A DNA stretch of 64,000 nucleotides from CAVTHW01 sp963734625 (lineage in GTDB: Bacteria > Acidobacteriota > Terriglobia > Bryobacterales > Bryobacteraceae): contig CAVTHW010000003.1 in NCBI GenBank assembly GCA_963734625.1, positions 558,001 to 622,000 on the forward strand, written 5' to 3'. Within the stretch, counting starts at the first letter, position 1. Each line of letters starts with the position of its first letter. A program made the position numbers and the translations under genes. Under the pieces are notes generated by a model, which was given only the letters and a program-made list of their open reading frames with translations, was not told the origin of the DNA and ran no database searches. This document shows, piece after piece, positions 1-8,544 of this stretch.

Positions 1-621
1 GGCGACGCGGCCTTCCACGCTGGTCTTCTTCAACTGCGGGCCTTGCCGGTGGGTGATGTGACATCCGATGCACGGCATCGACGGCTCGTTTGCCAGCTCC
101 GCCGGAAGCATGCGCCAGGGGCCCTTCCGATCGATGGGCGCCACCAGGTCGGCGATCCCGCCTTCGAAGTACATGCCATGGCACCGCAGACAATCGTCCA
201 TCAACCGGTTCTGGGTGTTGTGGGTCTTGTCCAGGAAGATCCGCGCGTAGCTGGCGCTGTGCGGACCCGACTCCCAGGCCGCGTACTCCTGCCGGTGGCA
301 GCTTTTGCACCGCGCTGTCATGTCCCCTATGAACTTATTCCCCAGCGTAATCTGTTCCGGCAGCTCTCCACGCAGGTGCTGTACCATCCGGTTTATGTTG
401 TTCGTATGAAACGAGAGGTCCGTAGTGATCGCGAAGCCGTGGCACTTTTCGCAGCCAGTGCCGCGGTGGCTGGACGAGTTCCAGGTGTTGTACACAGTCT
501 GCATCTCGTGGCATGTGGTGCAGCGCACGCCCCCGCCCGTCTCGAAATACAGGCTTCCTGACGGCACCAGAATTACCACGGCCACCACCACCAGGGCGAA
601 GATGAGGAGGATCCTCTTCAC
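1..621 (-). CDS. Multihaem c-type cytochrome, partial
   Basis: The gene runs off the left edge; 207 codons are visible from a GTG start that overlaps the stop of the GMC gene by 4 bases (GTGA). The N-terminus has a hydrophobic anchor (KRILLIFALVVVAVVILVP) followed by five CxxCH haem sites: CTTCH, CEKCH, CKSCH, CLRCH and CIGCH. This resembles membrane-anchored NapC/NirT- or c3-like multihaem cytochromes. Being translationally coupled to a GMC flavoprotein and its small subunit, it probably takes electrons from that dehydrogenase into the respiratory chain on the periplasmic side. The number of haems beyond the edge is unknown. Confidence 0.85.
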   Translation of the reverse strand, partial: MKRILLIFALVVVAVVILVPSGSLYFETGGGVRCTTCHEMQTVYNTWNSSSHRGTGCEKCHGFAITTDLSFHTNNINRMVQHLRGELPEQITLGNKFIGDMTARCKSCHRQEYAAWESGPHSASYARIFLDKTHNTQNRLMDDCLRCHGMYFEGGIADLVAPIDRKGPWRMLPAELANEPSMPCIGCHITHRQGPQLKKTSVEGRVA

Positions 622-2273
622 GAGGTCACCTTCGTCCCCTTCCACGCTTTCAACAGGACCTCGGAGGCACGGTAGGCGTTCGCCAGAATCGTCAGGACCG
701 GGTTGAATCCGCCGTTCGTGATATGGTTGCTGGCGTCGATCACGTAGACGTTGTCAACCTCGTGGAGCTGGCAGTTTCTGTTCACCACGGATGTCTTGGG
801 ATCGTTGCCCATCCGGCAGGTTCCCGCCTGGTGCTGGCCGCCGCTGAGCCCGCCGCCGGGCGCCCGCTTCCAGGTTTCAGCCGCTCCCGCTTCCTTGAGC
901 CAGGCTTCCGCCTTGCCCGCAATGTACCTGGCGATTTCGACGCTGTGCGGGTGCCTGCCTCCCGACAGCCGGGCCACGGGAATTCCCCAATGGTCCTTGA
1001 CTTTGGGATCCGCCTGAACGCGCGCGTCGAAAACCGGCATCTCCTGCACCGGCCCCATGACGACAATCGTCCGCTTGTAGGCTTGTCGCACAAACTCCTT
1101 GTGCTCCGCTCCCCAGCGCGGAACCCACTGCGGGACCGATCCCATGAACTGATAAGGCAGGCGAATGAATTCGTTGGCCAGCATAGCTCCGCCGGCCATA
1201 CCTTGGTTGCCGTGGCTGTAATCGCAGAGCGCGATCGAGGCACCCGGCCCCAGATCGTCGTAGGTGTCGTAGTCGAACAAGCCGGTGGCGCCCGCGTAGC
1301 TGTGAGACTGCAAATTCCTTCCCACCCAGTCGTACCGGTTCCCTAATCCGTTCGGGAACAGCTTGTGTTTGGTGTTCAACAGCAGCCTGGCGGATTCGAC
1401 CGCGCCTCCGGATACGATGACCAGATCGGCGGTCTGCTCTTGCAGCCGGTCATTGGCGTCGAAGTACGCCACGCCCCTCGCCCGCCCCCGGTCATCCAGC
1501 AGAATCTCCTTGGTCATCGACTCCGTCCGGATCTCGCAGTTTCCGGTCGCCAGAGCCGCTGGGATCACGGTGTTGTGGGTGCCGGTTCGCGCGTCTACTT
1601 CGCAGGCGAAGCCCACGCACCAGCGGCAGCGCATACAGGAACGCCGGCCGTTGTACACCACCGTGTTGCGCAGCATGGGGATGTGGAACGGATGCAGGCC
1701 CAGCCGCTTCGCCGCCGGGTATAACACCTGGAACTCCTTATTCGGCGGAAGCGGCGGCATCGGCAGGGCCTTCTTGCGCGGAGCCTTGAAAACGTTCTCC
1801 GTGTCGTCGCCGGACACGCCCATCTCCCACTCGGCCTTCTCGTAATAAGGCTCCAGGTCGGCGTAGCTGATCGGCCAATCGTCCAGCGTGCTGCCCTCGA
1901 CCGCACCGTAGGTCGAGCGCATGCGAAAATCCTTCTCCAGAAAGCGCCAGGCCATGGCGCCGTAACTGAACGTGCCGCCGCCGACGCAGGCCGCATTGTT
2001 GCTGTAACCTCCGTCGCTGGGGGTTACAATCGTTTCCCGCCCCTCGCCGTCCACGGTCACGCGCGGGTTGCGCTCATCGTCGGGTCCGAACCTGGCGCCC
2101 AACACCTGAGTGCGCTGGTTGTACAGATCGTCTTTCCGGTCGTCCGCGGCGGAGTGCCATTTACCCCGCTCCAGCAGAACTACGCTGACGCCGGCCGTGG
2201 CAAGTTCTTTCGCCACGACGCCCCCGCCCGCGCCCGCGCCCACGATCACCGCATTGACGTGCTTGAGAGCCAC
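618..2273 (-). CDS. GMC-family FAD-dependent dehydrogenase, large subunit
   Basis: A 551-residue flavoprotein with the GMC N-terminal FAD fold (GAGAGGGVVAKELATAG, residues about 12-28) and the C-terminal catalytic His/Asn region (NHITNGGFNP). A Cys-rich stretch near residue 215 (CMRCRWCVGFAC) recalls the Fe-S-binding segment of FAD-dependent glucose dehydrogenase alpha subunits. It starts at GTG just after the stop of the small-subunit gene and overlaps the downstream cytochrome gene. The set of large subunit, small Tat subunit and cytochrome c is the arrangement of gluconate 2-dehydrogenase and glucoside 3-dehydrogenase. Oxidation of a sugar or glycoside in the periplasm is likely; the substrate cannot be read from sequence. 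It lacks its own signal peptide, so co-export with the Tat subunit is plausible. Confidence 0.85.
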   Translation of the reverse strand: MALKHVNAVIVGAGAGGGVVAKELATAGVSVVLLERGKWHSAADDRKDDLYNQRTQVLGARFGPDDERNPRVTVDGEGRETIVTPSDGGYSNNAACVGGGTFSYGAMAWRFLEKDFRMRSTYGAVEGSTLDDWPISYADLEPYYEKAEWEMGVSGDDTENVFKAPRKKALPMPPLPPNKEFQVLYPAAKRLGLHPFHIPMLRNTVVYNGRRSCMRCRWCVGFACEVDARTGTHNTVIPAALATGNCEIRTESMTKEILLDDRGRARGVAYFDANDRLQEQTADLVIVSGGAVESARLLLNTKHKLFPNGLGNRYDWVGRNLQSHSYAGATGLFDYDTYDDLGPGASIALCDYSHGNQGMAGGAMLANEFIRLPYQFMGSVPQWVPRWGAEHKEFVRQAYKRTIVVMGPVQEMPVFDARVQADPKVKDHWGIPVARLSGGRHPHSVEIARYIAGKAEAWLKEAGAAETWKRAPGGGLSGGQHQAGTCRMGNDPKTSVVNRNCQLHEVDNVYVIDASNHITNGGFNPVLTILANAYRASEVLLKAWKGTKVTS

Positions 2274-2277
2274 TTCC

Positions 2278-2811
2278 TCACCCCGCCTTCGGCTCGTCGT
2301 AGTGCTGGCGGCCGCGTATCGGAGGAAACGGCAGTCCGACCATCTTCCAGCTCACCCTGTCCCGGTTTCCGCCGTGGCGCGGGTCGCCGTAAAAGCCCTG
2401 CCGCGTGTGGGCCAGAATCAGATCGAAGAACGCTTTGGAGTTCTGCTCCGTATTCTGCAGTACTTCCACCTGTTGCTCGGACGGCAATTCCACGAAAGGC
2501 TTCCCGAATTGCTTGCGGCTCGCCGCATCTACCGCGGCGACGCCTTCACGGTAGGTCTTCTGGTGTTTCTTGAAGCACTTAGTCAGTTGAATGTCGATGT
2601 AGTTGATCACGCCGGCGGCCTTGGCGCCGGGATCTGCGTCCGTCGGGATGATCCTTTCGCAGATGGCCTCCACCGTCCCCGCTTCCGCGCCCGTAAAGAA
2701 GCGCCAGGAGCCTCCCGCGCCTAACCTGGCACAGGACATCGTGGCCCCCGCGGCAGCCAGCCCCGCTCCAATGAAGGTTCGCCGCCGCATCCTAGAGAGT
2801 TTGTCTTGCAT
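2278..2811 (-). CDS. Gluconate 2-dehydrogenase subunit 3-like protein, Tat-exported
   Basis: A 177-residue protein of the gluconate 2-dehydrogenase gamma (subunit 3) family, carrying a twin-arginine signal (RMRRRTFIGAGLAAAGATMS). The body contains the family-typical region AGVINYIDIQL followed by a short helical domain and a C-terminal segment rich in Gly, Arg and Trp. These small subunits carry no cofactor; they escort the GMC flavoprotein through the Tat system and stabilise it. Its stop lies 4 bases before the GTG of the GMC gene, consistent with co-translation. Confidence 0.85.
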   Translation of the reverse strand: MQDKLSRMRRRTFIGAGLAAAGATMSCARLGAGGSWRFFTGAEAGTVEAICERIIPTDADPGAKAAGVINYIDIQLTKCFKKHQKTYREGVAAVDAASRKQFGKPFVELPSEQQVEVLQNTEQNSKAFFDLILAHTRQGFYGDPRHGGNRDRVSWKMVGLPFPPIRGRQHYDEPKAG

Positions 2812-2868
2812 AACAGACCACCAGTGCGGCCCTCCCGTACTTCTTTGAACCCGTCCTCGCGGCTATAG

Positions 2869-3870
2869 TCAGGCGCCTGTCAGAATGCGGTGCGTGCGCT
2901 CGGCATTCTCCCTGACTTCGTCCCGGAACTTCGGGAACATGCCCACGAAGACTGCGTCCGTCGGCTTGATGCTGTCGAATGCCAGCTTGAACGCCTGGTC
3001 CGCATTGGTGATGCGGCCCGCCGCCATGATCTTAAAGGCGAAGCAGGTCTTCTTAGTCTGCTTCATCACTTTGTACATGCGCGGAGGGTCATCGGCCAGA
3101 TAGAGCTCGCCCAACGGGAGTTCGCCGCCCAGCAGCTTTCGCACTTCGTCCTGAGTCCGGGTCCGGTTGTAAACGCAGCCGGCGTAGAAATCCACGTCCC
3201 ACCCCTGCTCTTCCACCATTTGGATCACTTCCGGCTTGTGCGTGCCGACGCCGACGATGGTGCCCGTGTCCCGCACCTTCTTGCACCACTCCCTGACCGT
3301 GTCCATCTGCCCGGTCTTAAACGCCGTGTCGGTGCTCTCGCCGTGGTAGTAGATCGACAGCGGCTTAAGCGTCTGGAGTACGGTGGTCGGGTCGCCCTGG
3401 CCTTGGACGATCAAGTGCATCTTGCCGCCCTCGGCTTGAAAACGTTGGAAATCCGGCAGGCCGCGGCTCCCATTGTAGTAGTTGAACGTGTTGATCCCGA
3501 ACCGGTTGCACTGGTGCAGCACCGAGCAGACTCTGTCCGCCGTGAAGTACTCGGTCATTGCCTGCCCCAGCGTGTTATTGAAATGGGCAAATCCGTAAAA
3601 CGTGTTGCACCCGATGATCAAGCGGCTGATCTCGGCATTACCGAACTTCACCTTCGGCACCTGGACCTCGGACGCCGGCACCGGAGGCGTCGTTGGCTGC
3701 TGCTGTCCTCCGCGGCCACCTGCTCCTGGTCCACCGCCTGGTGCTTGCCCGCGCCCAGCTCCCTGCGCCGGCGCTGCCACAGGCGCTTGCGCCGCCAACG
3801 AAGACGCTGCGCCAGAGAGTCCAGCCGCCAACGCGGCAGAGTGCAAAAAGGTCCTGCGTGTGTCTGACAT
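2869..3870 (-). CDS. Tat-exported aldo/keto reductase-like protein (copy A)
   Basis: A 333-residue protein with a Tat-type signal (DTRRTFLHSAALAAGLSG), then a low-complexity linker rich in Gly, Gln, Ala and Pro to about residue 65, then a TIM-barrel-like body opening with KFGNAEISRLIIGCN, typical of aldo/keto-reductase-related proteins. Near the C-terminus AFKIMAAGRI is shared with the next gene. I do not see a clear Asp-Tyr-Lys-His catalytic tetrad, so it may not be a classical NADPH reductase. It is a tandem paralogue of the gene at 3915-4883, 44 bases away. The GMC neighbours suggest a role in processing oxidised sugars, but this is inference. Confidence 0.6.
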   Translation of the reverse strand: MSDTRRTFLHSAALAAGLSGAASSLAAQAPVAAPAQGAGRGQAPGGGPGAGGRGGQQQPTTPPVPASEVQVPKVKFGNAEISRLIIGCNTFYGFAHFNNTLGQAMTEYFTADRVCSVLHQCNRFGINTFNYYNGSRGLPDFQRFQAEGGKMHLIVQGQGDPTTVLQTLKPLSIYYHGESTDTAFKTGQMDTVREWCKKVRDTGTIVGVGTHKPEVIQMVEEQGWDVDFYAGCVYNRTRTQDEVRKLLGGELPLGELYLADDPPRMYKVMKQTKKTCFAFKIMAAGRITNADQAFKLAFDSIKPTDAVFVGMFPKFRDEVRENAERTHRILTGA

Positions 3871-3914
3871 TTAAATCGCTTTCTCTCCTTCTCGAAATCC
3901 CTATCGGCTCCAGC

Positions 3915-4883
3915 TCAAGCCCGCCATGGACGTTCCCGCTTCGTAACACCCGCTAACACGGCTACAGCAGTGTTTGCGTTATCCACTACCTGCCAGTCGA
4001 ACATCCCAGCGCAGACAAAATCAGCTCCGTTCTGGAACGCAAACTGGAACGCATCCTTCGGAGGAATCGCACCCGCCGCCATTGTCTTGAAGGCGATCCA
4101 CGGCTCCTTCCGACCCTGCATAAAGGCGGTCACATCCTCGGGAACCGGGCACCAAGTGTTGTCACGCTCAGGCTCTACTTTCGCCGACCAGTAGTCGGTC
4201 TTATGGAACGTCTTCATCCAGAAGTCGGGCGAGATGCCCTTACCCACGACGGCCTTGATCGTGTCGAGGTCGTGCGCGCCGACACCCGCCGGCAGGCGAT
4301 TCTTGCGGATCAATTCCAGCGCCTTGGACATCTGGTCAAAGTCGCCCTGGCTGACGAGCCGTTCCGATACCGAACCGTGGATGTAGCACGCCGCCGCCCC
4401 GCTATCGATCGACTTCTGCACCGACTCCAATAGGACCCCGCCGCCGCAGTCTGAAATGAACTGGATCTTGCCGCCTTGCTTCCAGTGGTACTGAATCTTC
4501 GGAATGATTGATGGGGCAGTAAGAATCGCGTTGACCCCACACTTCTCCGCCAGCGCTAGCGTCTCGGAGAGCTTCGCGTCGGTGTAGTAGGCCCGCATGA
4601 GCCTGCCCACGTAGGAAAGATCCCGGGAGTGCGCCCATCCGCCGACCGGATTGCCGCCAAAGATCATGCGGCTAAGCTTCAGTTTGCCGAGTTGCGCCTG
4701 CGGCACCTGTCCCTTCAGATCCGCCAGCGTGCTCTCGCGGGCCGGCCCACGCCCCGGCGCCCCTGCTTGCGCACCTCGCCCGGGAGGTTGACCCGCTCCC
4801 TGCGCCGCCAATGAAGACGCGGCGCCGGATAGTCCGGTGGCCAAGGCGGCGGACTGCAAAAATGTCCTGCGTGTGTTTGGCAT
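3915..4883 (-). CDS. Tat-exported aldo/keto reductase-like protein (copy B)
   Basis: A 322-residue paralogue of the neighbouring gene. The signal segment is almost identical (NTRRTFLQSAALATGLSG), followed by a Gly/Ala/Pro-rich linker and a TIM-barrel-like body starting LGKLKLSRMIFGGNPVGG. The C-terminal part has AFKTMAAGAIPPKDA, matching AFKIMAAGRI of copy A. Outside the signal and a few motifs the two copies have diverged strongly, so the duplication is old or the signal peptide is under separate constraint. The function is unproven. It lies just downstream of the TonB receptor on the same strand, with 76 bases between. Confidence 0.6.
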   Translation of the reverse strand: MPNTRRTFLQSAALATGLSGAASSLAAQGAGQPPGRGAQAGAPGRGPARESTLADLKGQVPQAQLGKLKLSRMIFGGNPVGGWAHSRDLSYVGRLMRAYYTDAKLSETLALAEKCGVNAILTAPSIIPKIQYHWKQGGKIQFISDCGGGVLLESVQKSIDSGAAACYIHGSVSERLVSQGDFDQMSKALELIRKNRLPAGVGAHDLDTIKAVVGKGISPDFWMKTFHKTDYWSAKVEPERDNTWCPVPEDVTAFMQGRKEPWIAFKTMAAGAIPPKDAFQFAFQNGADFVCAGMFDWQVVDNANTAVAVLAGVTKRERPWRA

Positions 4884-4959
4884 TCGGATTGCCCCTTTAA
4901 TACATTATAGCGGCGGGCTGCCGGAGTCCTGGTTCCGGCAGCCCGATTGTGTCCTGCGT

Positions 4960-7900
4960 CTAGAACATCAGCTTCAACGCAAGCTGCATCCTTCTCGGGT
5001 CGCCTGCGCTGCTGATTTGCCCGTTGCTGGTCGAACCTACCGAGGCGCTGGGATTGCCAAATTGCGGAGTGTTGGTGATGTTGAACCCTTCCGCCCGGAA
5101 CTGGAGCCGCAGTTCCTCCCTGATGCTGAAGTCGCGGCTGACGGAGACGTCAAAGTTGACCTTCCCAGGACCTCTAAACACGGTCGGGCCGGCGTTCCCG
5201 TACGTGAACGCCGCTGGCGACTGGAAAGCGTCGGTGTTGTACCAGCGCTTGAGCGTACGCTGCGATTTCGGGAGGACCGGGTCGCCAACCTGGTTAGCCC
5301 GGTTGGGGCCCGATCCGTTCAGGAGGTTGTTGGAATTGCCAACCCCGACCCCTGTCCCGGTTTGCATCGTGGTGATCAGATTCAGTTGCCAGCCCCTGCC
5401 CAGAGTGCCAACAATCCCCTTGGCGTTCTTCGCAAAAGTCGGCTGGTAATTGGATGTCAGCGTAAAACGCTGGCGGAGATCGCCGCTTGCCTCGCCTTTC
5501 GTTGCAAGCGTTTTCCCCCCCGCGAAGTAGAAAATGTTCCCATTGTCGATGGCATGCGCCCAAGTGTAGTTGGCCATGACGCCAACGCCGCCTGCAAACC
5601 TGCGCTCCAGGTTCAACTGCAGCGCATTGTAGCTGGAGTCCAGCCCATTCCTGCCCGCGTCGATGCCGGATACGAGCGGCCAGGTGCCATAGTATGGCCG
5701 CCGTGGATTCACAGCCCCTGGTCCCGGAGCTGCGTTATTAAGACCTGGGCCCCCTCTCGCCTTTCGTCCCAGGACTCCCACATAACTGGCGCTTCCCACA
5801 AAGCCGCCAAAGAATTCCTTCTGCAGCGTAAGGTTCCACTGCTCGACGTATGGAACGAGTAGGTCAAAAGCCACTGCGGTGATCGAGCCCGTGGGGTTCA
5901 GCGGATCGACCGCCGTGGCGGGCGGCAGGCCGTCGGAGATCCTGTTGATTGGGAAGCCGGGGGTCGCCGTTGTGATCGACATCGAACTGACGAATGGGGC
6001 GTTGCGGAACGCCATGTTGCTTCCCATGAGCCACGGCATGAAGCTGATGCCGAAGCCGCCCCTGAGCACCCAGCTTTTGGCGAAGTTGGCCGCGAAGCCG
6101 AAGCGCGGGGCGAAATTGTTCCGGTCCGGCCGGACCCCGGCAGTATTGGATACGCCATCTTGGCCGGCAATCACCATCCTGACGTTGGCGACGTCGAGGT
6201 TGGCGATCCGGTTGGTAGCTTCCGAAACCGGGCTGAAGTAATCGTACCGCAATCCAAGGTTGAGAGTCAGCCAGCGCGTGACCCTCCAGTCGTCCTGGAA
6301 GAATGCTGCATATTCCAGCAGCCTGTAGCCTGGCATGTTGACCAGGTATCTGTTGCGTGAAGTGCTAGCTGGATAGCCGGTCAGCAGGGAGGCGACGGAG
6401 TTGCCGCTGTTCTTAACCAGCCCGGAGGGGTCCATGGTGAGGTTGGCGTTAAAGGAGAAACTCCCTTGCCCGTTCGCGCTCTGGAACTGCGCGACCTGGC
6501 GGCGCCTAAGATCGCCTCCGATCTTGATGCTGTGCGCGCCCCTGGCCCAGAGGATGCTGCCCGCCGGCTGGAACAGGTTGTTGAACGTGATAAGCGGGAT
6601 ATAACCGCCATCACCCATGCTCCGGTAGCCGCCACTGGCGCTAATCTGCGCCATCCCGGAGGTGTTGTTGTCTACGTTTGAGTTCGCGATGCCCAGTTGG
6701 TCAGAGACGTTAATCCCGTAGTTGGGCGGCAAGCTGTTGATTGCAATGCGGCTGAAGGCGAACTTGAACTCCCCGACCAGCCGTGCCGTGAAGGTGTGCG
6801 TCTCACTCAAGCTCAGGTTCTGGGCGCGCTGAAGGCCGGGTCCGCCGAGGCTGGTGTCTCCCACCGGATTGATGCCGGTCTTGGGGTCAACTGGAAGCGC
6901 GCCGGGAATAAAGGTCTTGGTGTCGTTGAAAGAGTAGCGGCCAAAGAGGATGTCCGACTCCGAGAATCGGTGATCCACGCGGGTGTCAAGGGTCTTGTCG
7001 TTCTGTGTCTTTGGGTAAGACTGCTGGTAGTTGTTCGTGACCCCGCTGGTCAGCGGGTCCGGCCACAGATTGACAATCATCTTCCCGGTCCTGTCCATGG
7101 AGCTTTCTTGCACGACGTCGAACGGGAAGCGGGTCCGGGCAAACCCTGTCGGGCTGGAAGGGTCCAGCCGGGTGGTGGTTGGATCATAGATGGGGTTCAC
7201 ACCCGTGAAAATCCCCTGCTTCATTAGCACGGTCGGCACTGTGCTGGTCAGCGTAATCCCCTGAACGACACGATACTCTTCATAATCGCCGAAGAAAAAG
7301 GTGCGATTCTTCACGATTGGCCCGCCCAGGCTGGCGCCGAACTGGTTCTGTTTGTAGGGCGGTTTGGGGGTGAGGGCATCGCTTGGCAGTCCGGTGGCCG
7401 GGTCATTCTTCCGAATCGTGAAGAAGTTCTTCCCATCCAGTTTCTCGTTGCGGAAGAATTCGAACGCCGAGCCGTGAAACCGGTTGGTGCCGGACTTGGT
7501 CACGATGTTCACCACCCCGCCCGCCACTCTTCCCAGTTCCGCCGAATACATGTTCGTCTGAACCTTCATCTCCGCCATCGCTTCAATGGAGGGCTTTACG
7601 ATGATGGAGCTGATGAAGCGCTCATTGTTGTCCATGCCGTCCATCAGGAAGTTGTTGTTAATGCCGCCCTGCGCGTTCACCGACACCGCTGAAGTTCGCC
7701 GGCGATCGTCCGGGCTGCTCCCTGTCGCCCATCCGCCGTTCAGATCGTTTGCTCCGGCAGTCAGTTGGGCCAAGGACACGAAATTGCGCCCCATAAGAGG
7801 AAGGTCCTGAACCGCGCGCTCCGTGAGCAGGTTGCTCAAAGCGGACGAGTCCGACTGCAAGGCCGGCGCCTCCGCGGTGACCTCCACCGTCTGGGTCACC

Positions 7901-8274
7901 TGCCCGACTTCAAGCCGAATCTCCTGCCTCAGCCGGTCACCAACGGCCAGCGCAACTTCGGCCGTGGTCCACGCCTTGAAGCCGCTCGCCTCGGCTCGCA
8001 TGCTGTAGCGGCCGGACGGGAGCAACCTAATCATGTAGTTGCCTCCGCTGTCCGTGACTGCGGTGTATTCCGCGGCGGTTCCAGCATTTCTTGCGGTGAC
8101 CTTCACGCCCGGCACAACTGCGCCTGAAGAGTCCGTTGCTGTTCCCAGGATGTCGGCCGTATTTACCTGCGCCATCAACAGCAGGGGCGCGCCTACCAGG
8201 AGCACCAGAAGGCAGACAAACCCTTTATTTACATTACATTGCGGCAAATACCGGAAAACCGATTTCCACCACAC
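4960..8274 (-). CDS. TonB-dependent receptor with carboxypeptidase-regulatory N-terminal domain (Oar-like)
   Basis: About 1,104 residues if translation begins at the GTG at 8274, which has GGAG five bases upstream; an open frame extends back to 8337. A hydrophobic signal (GFVCLLVLLVGAPLLLMAQ) leads into a CarboxypepD_reg-like domain (GTATDSSGAVVPGVKVTARN), then a plug domain (QDLPLMGRNFVSLAQLTAG) and a long beta-barrel ending in a terminal aromatic (ALKLMF). This architecture, about 1,000-1,200 residues, is heavily expanded in Solibacter-type Acidobacteriota. It sits in the outer membrane and imports a large ligand, probably a saccharide or peptide, using TonB/ExbBD. A consensus promoter lies upstream at 8401-8429. 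Confidence 0.9.
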   Translation of the reverse strand: MWWKSVFRYLPQCNVNKGFVCLLVLLVGAPLLLMAQVNTADILGTATDSSGAVVPGVKVTARNAGTAAEYTAVTDSGGNYMIRLLPSGRYSMRAEASGFKAWTTAEVALAVGDRLRQEIRLEVGQVTQTVEVTAEAPALQSDSSALSNLLTERAVQDLPLMGRNFVSLAQLTAGANDLNGGWATGSSPDDRRRTSAVSVNAQGGINNNFLMDGMDNNERFISSIIVKPSIEAMAEMKVQTNMYSAELGRVAGGVVNIVTKSGTNRFHGSAFEFFRNEKLDGKNFFTIRKNDPATGLPSDALTPKPPYKQNQFGASLGGPIVKNRTFFFGDYEEYRVVQGITLTSTVPTVLMKQGIFTGVNPIYDPTTTRLDPSSPTGFARTRFPFDVVQESSMDRTGKMIVNLWPDPLTSGVTNNYQQSYPKTQNDKTLDTRVDHRFSESDILFGRYSFNDTKTFIPGALPVDPKTGINPVGDTSLGGPGLQRAQNLSLSETHTFTARLVGEFKFAFSRIAINSLPPNYGINVSDQLGIANSNVDNNTSGMAQISASGGYRSMGDGGYIPLITFNNLFQPAGSILWARGAHSIKIGGDLRRRQVAQFQSANGQGSFSFNANLTMDPSGLVKNSGNSVASLLTGYPASTSRNRYLVNMPGYRLLEYAAFFQDDWRVTRWLTLNLGLRYDYFSPVSEATNRIANLDVANVRMVIAGQDGVSNTAGVRPDRNNFAPRFGFAANFAKSWVLRGGFGISFMPWLMGSNMAFRNAPFVSSMSITTATPGFPINRISDGLPPATAVDPLNPTGSITAVAFDLLVPYVEQWNLTLQKEFFGGFVGSASYVGVLGRKARGGPGLNNAAPGPGAVNPRRPYYGTWPLVSGIDAGRNGLDSSYNALQLNLERRFAGGVGVMANYTWAHAIDNGNIFYFAGGKTLATKGEASGDLRQRFTLTSNYQPTFAKNAKGIVGTLGRGWQLNLITTMQTGTGVGVGNSNNLLNGSGPNRANQVGDPVLPKSQRTLKRWYNTDAFQSPAAFTYGNAGPTVFRGPGKVNFDVSVSRDFSIREELRLQFRAEGFNITNTPQFGNPSASVGSTSNGQISSAGDPRRMQLALKLMF

Positions 8275-8400
8275 GCGCACTCCAAGACATCGTTGTTCCA
8301 ATTTCCATTTCCCCCTTGTTCGCCCGGACCCGGGCATATCACGACCTGATTGCTAGAGACCCCACTGCCTAAACGGACGTTCCTATACTGCTCGCCTATA

Positions 8401-8429
8401 AGGATAGCCTTAGCTACTCGCCGTGTCAA
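8401..8429 (-). promoter_or_regulatory. Sigma70-type promoter of the TonB receptor gene
   Basis: On the minus strand TTGACA (8429-8424) and TATCCT (8406-8401) are separated by exactly 17 bases. The -35 is a perfect consensus. Transcription would begin near 8394 and give a leader of about 120 bases. The flanking 8440-8530 region is unusually AT-rich for this genome. Confidence 0.7.
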
Positions 8430-8544
8430 GCCGATTGCGGTATCTGATACAACATACTAGACCAATCAAATCGAGATTGCGTATATCTCTACAGATAATT
8501 GATTTTAAAAGCTTTATTTCTAGTTGTTACGCGTTGTTACGTAC

